A stretch of DNA of 64,000 nucleotides from Hybos culiciformis (lineage: Eukaryota; Arthropoda; Insecta; Diptera; Hybotidae), in contig OZ023274.1 in assembly GCA_964007475.1 (NCBI GenBank), positions 91,597,213-91,661,212 on the forward strand. Direction: 5' to 3'. The notes beneath the pieces are model-generated. The model was not told the origin of the DNA, made no database searches, and worked only from the letters and a program-made list of their open reading frames with translations. The translations under genes were made by a program, and so were the position numbers. This document shows positions 30,401-42,400 of this stretch, piece by piece (within the stretch, counting starts at the first letter, position 1; each line of letters opens with the position of its first letter).

Positions 30401-33400
30401 GAGAAATAACTATAGATTGCAATATACTTATACAATAAAGAATGAATTTATTTTGTAGCTCCATAGAATTTTAAAAATTCCTTTAATGGAAAAATATTTG
30501 GCATAAGAAAATTTTTTTATTTAAGATTTATATTAGGGAAATAAATTAAGACTGTGGGAGATATAAATTTGATTTTTTTTTTTTACTTAAGCAAACATTA
30601 TTTTGATTTTTTGATAGAGAATACATATGAAATAAGAAGTGTAGTTTTTGAATTGAATATATGTATAAGTTTTCTTCGCTCTGGAAATTAAGTGAAAAGT
30701 TTTAACGTGTTATATTTAACAATAATTTTTAATTACTTATTTTTATCCCAAATAGCCACTATAATCAATTTCACTTTATATTTAAGATTAAAAATATATT
30801 ATTCCCTGTTATTTTTTGATAAATTATGGTAAAAAAAATATGTATAGATTTATCTCTATATGATATAATACATTATGTTATAATATGGCCTTAAACCAGA
30901 TCATTTTTCTACAGCACGAACGCTTTAAATAATACGCTTTAAATAATTACAGAAATTTTATTTTATTTTATATAAACCCATCAGGAAATATCTGTTATAG
31001 AATTTTAAATGGTGAAAAACAAGAAACAAAAGTTAGGAATAAAGAAATTGATATATTTTATATGGAAGATGAAAATAATTTTGTTAGTATTAATTTAGAC
31101 ACATTAATTTTTCAAATTTATCTATAATAGAATCTATAAGTATTAAAATAGGAATTGAAAAAGTTTATTCAGTCGACAGAAGATTGGCTGTAAAAATATT
31201 ATTAAGATTTCGTTTTCAAATGAAAGTTAAAAATTGTAAGCAATATACAAATATACATAAACTTAATAATGTTTTATATCTTAAACTTTTGAATATAGAT
31301 TTAGTACTACATTATTTGTATTGCGTGCACAATTTTATCTGATTAAATTGATTATTTTGTCAGTAAGTGGCACATTCAATATAATATAATATTAGGTGTG
31401 TGTATACGCACATAATATTTTATATTAAAATGACTATATACTATACTATATACTTTATTTTATACATAAAAAAAACATTGTATAAATATGTGTATGTACC
31501 TAAGTACATAGCTATTATCAACTTTTATCTGATGATAATCTAAAAATGTACGTCACAAAACAAAATTATAGACAAGCTGTTCAAAATTATTTTAACACTA
31601 TCTCGAGGAGAGATACAGGACTTAAGGTTATATTTTAAAAAAAATTATAGCATATGATAAGTGTTTCGCATAAACACTTATTATTACATAAAAATCGATT
31701 TTATTTTATTTACATTATGTACGCACATTTGTATAAATAAAGTATACATAAAGTAGTTAAGATTTATTATTCTTTAAAAAAATAGCTTAAAATGGTTTTT
31801 TTCTCGGTAGGAGGTAAAAGGATATTTTATTTTTAACATATAGCCTATTATTGAAAATCAATTGTGTTAAATGGTATAACAATTGTGCCAACATTCATAC
31901 ACTACGCATGAAAAATGTTCAAAAAAAATATTTGAGATTAAATTTCATAATTTTATATTTTTATTTAGTAAATTTACAATATGTTACTTTTAAACTGTCA
32001 TGATTTATAATTTTGTCTTTTTATTATTATGCCAAAATGAAAGCCTATATTTAATATTTTATTCTACCTTGATCTAGAATTTAATTCAATCAACTTCAGC
32101 ATTTATAGCTGCCAATGGCAATGAAATTTATTATAAAAATTTAAATTTTCTTAATATACACTATTTTTATAAAGTCTTTTACACAATTATTTTTTAATTT
32201 AATAAAATTTACATTGAGGTATGTTATGTACAATGTATGTAGAGACAACATGAGAAGCTATCAAATTGTCGTTTTATGAATCAATTAAAAATACAATTAT
32301 TTTATTTTTAATTTTATTTATTATGAATATAATATAATGTAATAAAATTTTTTTTTTAAATCTTTTAATTTAGTTTAAAGCCTTTTGGGTTTTGACATTA
32401 AAGAAACCATTCAATGACAATATTATTATGTTGTCTAATATATTTATAAATTTTTAATTTGATTTTCTTCTTTACACAAAAAATTAAAAAAAAAAAAAAA
32501 AAAAATAGAAACGTCTGTAATTTGTGGGTATTTTAAGGAAATACATATTCAGTAAACAAAATTTTGTAGTCACATTTTATATTTTACGTGTTTTTCAACA
32601 TTTTTTAAATGCAAATTATATGCCAAACTTTAAATGTACACATTATTATTTATTAAATAGTGACATTTTATAATTCTCTAAATAAGTTTGTTTGTCATAG
32701 GTAGACTTATACATAATGTAGAAGTAATTAAGAGAAAATCCTTGATGGTTTAGTTAGAAACTATTTAGTCCTTAATGTAAATTATCAATGTTTATACATT
32801 TTACACATTTATGTAAATTATAATTTTACTGGAGAACAAAATTTTGTGAGGATTTTCATGAGATTTTCTAAGCCCTTAGTTATTAACTTTTATTAGTAGA
32901 TATAGTAATTTAACCTGAAAACAATTATTTATTTTCACACAGGATACTTATATGAAATCTATTGCTTATTATATGAGAATAATTTTAACTTGAAATTACT
33001 GAAAAATTATTGGATTGTTTGTTAATGCAAGTTCTAAGACTAGAACCGTACATACAACAGGAAATTTAACAAAATATAAACCTCATAAAGGCATAAATAA
33101 TAATATGTAATGTTTTATATCAAATACATTTGAGGTCATACTTGTATTGTGTTATTTGTTCAGTGATCTTGATTTTTAATTCAAATATATATGATGAGTC
33201 CAAAAGAAATTGTGTATAAAATTCTTTAAATAAAGAATTTTGTTTTGTTTTCCATAGTCAAAATGAGAATAAAGTTGGTCCTTTTGTAACAACTTTTTTT
33301 TCTAATATTACTTTGGGACGCCTTTATAAAATTCCTTTAAGACGTATTAAAAATCAATCACTTAATTTGTTTATTATATTCAAAAATTATTCTTTTGACG

Positions 33401-36400
33401 ATTAATTTACCATGAAATGCATATTTGGTCTGACACTTCACGTGCTACAAAGAATACAAGAAAAATAAATAAATATATATCTAAAGGAAAAACAATTTTA
33501 AAAATATACATATAAAATGAAAAAAAAAAATTAAAGAAAACGCTATTTTACTTATATATTTTGTATATAGGTATAGAAAATAATGTTCCTACATGAAAAA
33601 AAGATTAAATCAATAAAAATCATAAAAAAAAGTAAAATACGATAATAACTTACAATTACATTTTATATATGTACGTTAAAAACATTCTAATTTTCTTGTA
33701 AAATAATAAAAAAATAATAACATTTGGTAGCAATTTTTAGCCCTTTCTCCATAAAAAATTACATTAGTATTTTATGTAAGTTCATATCTCAAATAAATTA
33801 CTATATATATAGATCGAATTGTAGTGATATTGTTATCACTAACGTTAAAATAAAACTAAATCTATAAAAATTTTAATTATTTTTTGAACCCAAAAATTTT
33901 ATATTTTTAATAAGAATTACTGTAAATTATAATTAATTTGATTGGGCAACCAATCATATTAGGACATAGTAAACTATTTTATATTACATAAGAAAATTAA
34001 TTATATAAACTAAATTGTATATAATATTTGTATATAGAATATAAGAATTTTAGTACATAAGATTTTGTATAAATAAGATTGAAATTAGAAAATTAAATCA
34101 GATTCTTACCAAATCTCATCTTTCTATAAACGGCTTCCCTGAGCTATACAATACAGGTAAGATAGCTTTCCGAGCAATATAATACGGATAACCGGCTGAA
34201 TACAGCCAAAACGAAAGCGCGTCCCGCTCTAATAGGACATACGGCTGAATACAGCCTAGACAATAGGATCTCCATAATGACATGCTAGTGGTCATTATGG
34301 AATAGGGAATTCAATAGGCCTTAGAAGTCTTGGACAACATAGATGTCCAACCCATGATCCATCATAAGATGAATAACTATAAATAAGAAAGTCAATAAAA
34401 ACTTTCCATTAAATAAAAACAATTTTTCCTTTACATGGCGATCCTGCAAACCGCAAAATTTATAATATGATACAGAATTCAAGACATGGAACAAAAACCA
34501 GAAAAGAATAAAATTACAATTCAAGAATATAAAGAACGACAACAACAAAATCAACAACAACAGCAAGAACAACAGCAACCAAAGAAGAGGCAACGTGCCG
34601 GGAAACTTGTTAAATTCCGGAAAGAATTACAAAAACTACAAGAAATTTTACAAACTAAAACAAACAAGACACAACGCAAAACAATACTAGACGAAATAAG
34701 AAGAATCAAACAAGACCGACATTTACACAAAACTTCAACAAAAATAACCAAAATGTTTAACAAAAACCTTAAACACATACAAAACGCAAAAAATTTAAAA
34801 TAAAATTGTCAAAAAAAGAAAAAAAAAAAAAAAAAAAAAATTTTGTTATAAATTAAAAATTTATATTAAATTATAAAATTATAAAATATTTAATTGTAAA
34901 ACAGAAATAATGAATAAATACAAAAATTTTACTTAATTATTAGTATTATAAATTACCATAAGAAAAAATTTCCAAATGTTAAACCTTATAAAAATTAAGA
35001 ATATTACTCAAGAATACCCCAAAGAATTCTAAGAATTATTACGAATATAAAACTATATTATGAATACCCCGATATTCAAATAAAATTTATTATCAAAAAA
35101 AAAAAAAAGAACACTTGTCTATCAAAATAATTCTACCTAGATATTTTACAAAAAAAAAAAATATATAAAAGAGATAAAAATTTTTGCATACCGTACCAAT
35201 ACATTTCAAAAAAAAAAAAAAAAAGAAAAAGATGTTAATATTAAAATTGCATTAAAATTTAGCAAAGACCCTAAAAAATATTTTTCAATACCCTATTAAC
35301 AAATTAATGAATAACCCAAATATATTTAATGATTTTAAATAATTATCATAGAAAGCAACAAAATTATACCCTATTAAAAAATTAATAAAACCTAAAAAAT
35401 TTTCTCTGTCCCTCTATGATTAAATTATCAATTAAAAATATTTTTCGGTTTAATTCAAATTTTGCACACAAGAATTTTTTCATAGCATGACCCTTGAGAA
35501 ATTCCAAAAAGAAATTGAACAATTAGAAGAACTCTACAATAATATAATAAAAACAAAGTTTAATATCTCTGCAGCAAAGGCTGAATTAACTAAGGTAATT
35601 TACAACAAATCGCTATTTATAAGCTCTGTTAGGGAATCAAATTTGAGAACAGGGAAGACAAATTTAAGAACAGAGTATTCGAAATACGTGACATTAATTA
35701 AATCTTACTTGATAGAAATCATAAATAATAAGATGGATTTTGACATAGCAAATGTAAATAAAATAATCCCATTATTCGAAGGTTCCTATGCTAAATTGCA
35801 AGAATTCATAAGCATAACGGAATACATTCACGATAATATTAAAGTAGCAGATAGAGAAAAATTAATAAAATTCATTTATAATATAAAATTATCACAAAAG
35901 GTGAAAAATCGAATTATAAATGAGACAGAACCTACAACACTTGAAAATTTAAAAAAAATTTTAAATAATAATTTCATGAGCACTAGAACCTATACTAAAA
36001 TACACAACGAAATCGACCAATTAGGAAAGAATAGGTCAATATCAGCCACAAAATATGCTGAAAAATTAGAAATGCTAATAAATGAATTAAATATGATACA
36101 GTCTAAAAATGAAACAGCTGACGCAAAAGCTGTAATAATAAAAGTTAATGATAAATTTGCTCTGCAATGCCTTAAGACAAACTTAGTAGAACCCATACAA
36201 TCAGTCATTTTAGCGGCACAACCAAAAACTTTTACAGAAGCAATAAAACTTATTTTGGAAATAGATAGTAATAATAATAATAATGATAGTAATAATATAA
36301 ATACCTACTCAAATCGAAGTAATAGTAGGAATAATAACAACAATAATAATAGAAATAATGGTAGAAGAAATTATAATAATAATAGAAATACTAGCAATAA

Positions 36401-39400
36401 TTTTAATAATAATAATAGACCAAGGAATGGTCATAATAATCATAATAATCATAGTAATCAAAATAATCATAATAATCATAATAATCGTACTAGTAATAAT
36501 AATATGAACAATAGTAATCATAGATCAAATACTAATCATAACTATAATAGAAATCAGCAACATACGAATTCCACTGACTATTATAGAAATAGAGACTACA
36601 ATAATTCTCAACCAATTAATAATAACAGGAATAATAATTCCTATAATAACAGATATAGTAACAATCGTAGAAACGATGACCAAAATTTTAATAATAGGAA
36701 CGTTAACGCATTAGAATCGGGAAACGGACGGACCCCCGATTCGGGTCAAACGGTAATCGGGGAAATGAATGCTTTAAATATACAATAAATAATTTTAAAA
36801 ACAATTCACCAACATTTTTTATCCTAATGCAAAGACCCAATTATTATAATCCAATTAAATTCATGATTGATACTGGTGCAGACATATCTGTCATCAAAGA
36901 ACAATTCACAAATTCAATTGACATTAATAATAATAGTACTTGCAAAATTACAGGAATAGGCAATAACGTACATGAATCTTTAGGCACACTACAAACACAT
37001 TTTATTATTGAAAACAAAAAATGTTTTATAAATCTACACTGTGTAGAAGATAAATTTCCAATCAAAACGGATGGAATCTTAGGCCGAGATTTCTTAATGA
37101 AATACTCCGCATTAATTAATTTTGAAACAAATGAATTATCACTTACGATAAGTGATGAGGTAATAAATATACCCATTAATTCTAATTGTATCAGTCAACT
37201 GGTGATACCAGCCAGAACTGAAATTATATGTCCTTTACATGTTCAGAGAACAGAAGAGACACTTGTCCTGAGTGAAGAAATAACACCAGGAATATTCATA
37301 GCCAACACGATTATAGCCAAAAATGGCATATCAAATGTAAAAATTTTAAATACTAATGATAAAACAATGATCATAAAAAATTATAAGCCTAAAACAGTAC
37401 CTTTAAACAATTATAACATAGTGAATATTGAAAATAACGATCACGATCGATTATTACATTTAGAACAAATATTAAGCATTAACCCAGACGACCCAAAAGC
37501 TCAAAATGAAACACTTAAAATTTGCAAACAATTCCAAGATATATTTTACTTACCAGGTGATTCATTAACGACTAATAATTTTTATAAACAAAATATCGCC
37601 TTAGAAAATAAAAACCCTATTTATATTAAAAACTATAGATTACCAAATTCGCAATTAACAGAAATTAATGATCAAGTAGATAAATTATTGAAAGAAGACA
37701 TAATAGAACACTCTTACAGTCCACATAACTCACCTTTACTCTTAGTACCAAAGAAATCCTCTAATGACACCAAAAAATGGAGACTAGTAGTAGATTTCCG
37801 TCAACTAAACAAAAAAATTCAAAATGACAAATTTCCTTTGACCAAATTAGAAGACGTACTAGATAATTTAGGAAGAGCAAAATACTTTACCACATTAGAT
37901 ATGGTCAGTTCTTTTCACCAAATCGAATTAGAGAAAAATTCAAGACCTTGTACAGCATTTTCATCTAATAATGGACATTTTCAATTTAAAAGACTCCCAT
38001 TTGGTTTAAAAATCTCTTCAAATAGTTTTCAGCGAATGTTAACAATTGCTTTATCAGGTTTAAATTCAGAATCATTTATTTATGTTGATGATATAATAAT
38101 ATTTGGATGTTCTATTAAACACCACAACGAAAACTTAATAAAAGTATTTGAACGATTAAGAAAATATAATTTAAAGCTAAATCCAGAAAAATGTAGTTTC
38201 TTACAGAAAGAAGTAATTTATTTAGGCCATTTAATAACTAATAAAGGCATAAAAACAGACCCAACTAAACTTTTTGCAGTAAAAAATTATCCACAACCCC
38301 AAAACGCTGATGAAATAAAACGTTTTGTAGCATTCTGCAATTATTACAGAAAATTTATACCAAACTTTGCAGCTATAGCAAAACCTTTGAACGATCTAAC
38401 AAAAAAGAAATCAATATTTAATTGGAATGAAAATTGTACAAATGCATTTTTAAATTTAAAAAATAAATTAATTAACCCTCCCATTTTACAATATCCAGAT
38501 TATTCCAAACCTTTTATAATCACAACAGACGCTTCACAATCCGCCTTCGGAGCAGTCTTATCTCAAGGAGAAATTGGACAAGATTTACCAATAAGCTATG
38601 CCAGTAAAACATTAAATTCTGCAGAACTAAACAAACCAATAATAGAAAAAGAATTGCTTTCTATTCACTGGGCAATCAATTTCTTTAGACCCTATGTATA
38701 TGGCAGAAAATTCATCGTCGTAACAGATCACAGACCTTTAGTAGGATTATTTACGCACAAAAACCCTTCATCTAAAATGACGCGTATTAGACTAGATCTC
38801 AGTGATTACGATTTTGATATAGTATACAAACAAGGAAAAATGAATACAAACGCAGACGCTTTATCAAGAATACATTTAAACTCTAACATTTTAAAATCTA
38901 TGATCCCAATTACGCCAGAAAAAGATATTAACGTGATAACCAGACAAGTAACTAGGTCACTAGAACAAGCTAAAAACCCTATAAATAAAAATCTACACAT
39001 TTGGCACAGTATCTCAATTAACGATATAAAAAGAATTCCGAAAGTAAACTTCATAGAAACTTCAACTGGTACAACAGAAATAACATTCAATAATAATTAT
39101 AAAATATATTTTAATAAAAAGAGAATTAATATAAAATCAATTTTAAATAAAATGAAACTCTTATTAGCTCAAAATAAAATTTTCACAGTCGCGATAAATA
39201 ATAATGATACCTTATTTAACCACATTAACATTCAAGAATTTAAAAACATATTTAATCAACTACAGGAAAAAGATAATTCGAAAAATAAATTAAAAATAAT
39301 TTTATTCAAAGCTCCTATCGAAATAACAGATCAAAATTTAATAAAACAATTAATAAAAGACAATCATAGTAACAATATAAGTGGACACATCGGTGTTAGG

Positions 39401-42400
39401 AAAATGATAATAAAACTTAGACAAAAATACATATGGAAAAACATGCATAAAATGATTAAAAATTACGTGAAAAATTGCAACGAATGTATTAAATCAAAAC
39501 AAGTTAGAAACATTAAAGAACCATTACAAATTACTGACACTCCAAATAGACCTTTCGAAACCATACAAGTCGATACAGTAGGCCCTTTAAAAATTTGTAA
39601 TAATTATAGATATATACTCACAGTTCAATGCGAATTAACTAAATACATAGAAGCATTTCCTATAGAAACTAAAGATGCTATTACGATAGCAAAAATTTTA
39701 ACAGAAAATATCATATTAAGATATGGAAATATAAAAAATATCAAAACTGATTTAGGTACAGAATTTGTAAACGAACTATTTATGAACATTTGTAAAACTT
39801 TTAATATTAATCACCAAAAATCAACACCTTATCACCATCAAACATTAGGTTCAGTAGAAAGAAATCACAGAGTACTAAACGAATATTTTTTAACATGCAA
39901 TCATAGCAACAATTGGGTTGAATTAATCCCATTTTTCTTATTTTCCTATAATACTACACCTCATTCAGACACTCATTATGCGCCATTTGAATTAATTTTT
40001 GGAAACACACCTGAATTACCGACAAATATTACACTTAAAAATAATGAACCACTAAATTTCATAAACTATGATAACTATTTAAACGAATTAAATTTAAAAT
40101 TATCTTGTGCACTAAAATCAGCTAGAGAAGAACTAATTAAATATAAAATAGCTAGAAATGAAAAATACAATCTTAATATTAATCCTGCGAATTTGAAAGT
40201 AAATGATATGGTAATGATAAAAAATTTTAATAGAAAGAAATTAGATTATCCTTTTCAAGGACCTTATAGAATCGTCGAAAGAGACGGAGTAAATTCAATA
40301 ATAGAAATAAATAATAAATTAAAGAAAATTCATAATAATAACTTAAAAAAGGTATAGAATTTAAAATAGAAAAAAAAAAAAAAAAATTTTTCTTCCTTTT
40401 TACATAAAATTTACAAAAAATTTTTTTTTCTCCCAAAGGGAAAGGATGTAGTGATATTGTTATCACTAACGTTAAAATAAAACTAAATCTATAAAAATTT
40501 TAATTATTTTTTGAACCCAAAAAATTTATATTTTTAATAAGAATTACTGTAAATTATAATTAATTTGATTGGGCAACCAATCATATTAGGACATAGTAAA
40601 CTATTTTATATTACATAAGAAAATTAATTATATAAACTAAATTGTATATAATATTTGTATATAGAATATAAGAATTTTAGTACATAAGATTTTGTATAAA
40701 TAAGATTGAAATTAGAAAATTAAATCAGATTCTTACCAAATCTCATCTTTCTATAAACGGCTTCCCTGAGCTATACAATACAGGTAAGATAGCTTTCCGA
40801 GCAATATAATACGGATAACCGGCTGAATACAGCCAAAACGAAAGCGCGTCCCGCTCTAATAGGACATACGGCTGAATACAGCCTAGACAATAGGATCTCC
40901 ATAATGACATGCTAGTGGTCATTATGGAATAGGGAATTCAATAGGCCTTAGAAGTCTTGGACAACATAGATGTCCAACCCATGATCCATCATAAGATGAA
41001 TAACTATAAATAAGAAAGTCAATAAAAACTTTCCATTAAATAAAAACAATTTTTTCCTTTACAGAATTCAGAATACTCAAATATATACGCTTTTCACTTT
41101 CATTTGTGTAAACTAAAGGAACAAATTCTGATTAACGATTCCGCTGTTAAGAGCCCTCAATATAGGCCAGAATAAAGGTCCAAAATTATTGTCAATGGTA
41201 TAATAATTTAAAACTTTTTTTAAAGATTTTATTGTGTTTTGATGCAAATCAGTTTAGAGGTCGATTGAATTAAAATCAGTTTTGATTAAGTCCTGATTAA
41301 TGAAAAAAGAAATGAAATTTTGATTAAGATACTTTTATTGTGAAACAAAAATTGAACAAGATTTTGATAAATTTCAATTAAAAATACTCAATTTGATTAA
41401 AAAAAAAAAACAAATATTCATCAGTCACACACAAAATTATATCTAGCGGGCGGCTGTCATATCAAAAAAAAATTATAATAACGATATGAAAATATACTTT
41501 TTTATAATTTTTAAGTTTTGACATGAAAACAATAATATAAATTAATAATTTATGAAAATCTTGCTATTATAACAAATAATTTAATAGATTATTTTGCATT
41601 AAATTTTTATGGCTTCTCGTGACTAAAATCAGTCGAACATGTATTGAATATATATATATTTATTTTCTACGTATATACAACTTACATTACATAGATTTTC
41701 ATTGACTTTTTTTTCTTTTTTATAATACCATTTCAAGCGGATATTTATGAAAAAAAAAGTAGGGCTATTCATTATAACCTCTTCAGCTCAAGTTCAAGGC
41801 CTCTAAAAATGTGAATTGATTTAAGTATGCAGTACGTCAAAAGAAACTTCCACCACTTGAAACAAAAATATCTATCTACATTATGTACTGTCGACTTGGT
41901 TACTGATTCACTACGATAGCTTCGAAATTAGTGAACGATTGGATTACCGATTGACAAACAGTTTCGTCTGAGGCACACTAGGTGTTCAATATAAGAAAGG
42001 ATTTTTAGATTTCCGATTTTAATGCCGATTAATAAATCTTTAAAAATATTTATAGACAATAATTGCTTCCAAAGAATCGAAATGAAGAGATGTAGTTTGT
42101 TTAGCTTATTCAACAATTGTGGCAGCCTAAAAATGCTTAAATCCAAAAGGGCTGAAAATCGAATTGAAATGGTAGGAAATGCTACTCTTTTGTTATATCA
42201 TGAGTATCATTATCATGAGTATATAATCAATTTAATAAAGTTATCTGTAACGTAGAAAGGGTATTTTTTTTTAAATTATTTTACTGCTATTGTAAGCTAG
42301 CGAACATAATTTGATATATATAATTTTGTGCAATACATATAATAATAATATTTAAAAATATGTTTATATATAATTTGATTGTTGTAAATTTTTTTAATGT

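Larger units (their letters stand above)
34156..35485 (+). promoter_or_regulatory. Candidate leader intron (donor in LTR, acceptor one base before gag)
   Basis: The LTR contains CAG|GTAAGA with GT at 34157-34158. A TTTTTTCATAG acceptor ends at 35485, one base before the gag ATG at 35487. Splicing would remove the leader ORF and about 1.3 kb, leaving gag as the first ORF. Both sites are seen; their use is inferred. Confidence 0.45.
33820..41063 (+). mobile_element. Complete Ty3/gypsy LTR retrotransposon
   Basis: LTRs at 33820-34435 and 40447-41063 begin TG and end CA, and differ by one substitution and one T-run indel over about 616 bp. GAAT flanks both ends (33816-33819 and 41064-41067), a 4-bp target duplication. 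In order: LTR, primer site, leader ORF, gag, pol (protease, reverse transcriptase, RNase H, integrase with GPY module), polypurine tract, LTR. This gene order places it in the Ty3/gypsy group (Metaviridae). No env follows pol. All reading frames are open, so it is a recent insertion and possibly still active (inference). It lies antisense to the erg gene. The RT sequence and tRNA-Arg-like primer site suggest the mdg1/412-like branch, by eye only. Confidence 0.96.

Noticed and set aside
34321..34778. Minus-strand Leu/Cys-rich frames opposite the leader ORF
   Set aside because: Antisense of CAA/AAG repeats; no independent support.
35990..37176. Open frames on the minus strand opposite gag and the start of pol
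   Set aside because: Shadows of the plus-strand ORFs; Ile-rich low complexity or hydrophobic translation without any motif.
40358..40446. Search for an env gene between pol and the 3' LTR
   Set aside because: Only about 90 nt separate pol from the LTR; no envelope can fit, so the element is not errantivirus-like in gene content.
42022..42255. 77-codon plus-strand frame near 42.0-42.3 kb with an overlapping minus frame
   Set aside because: No recognisable family, no splice or promoter context, and both strands are open for similar lengths, as expected by chance.
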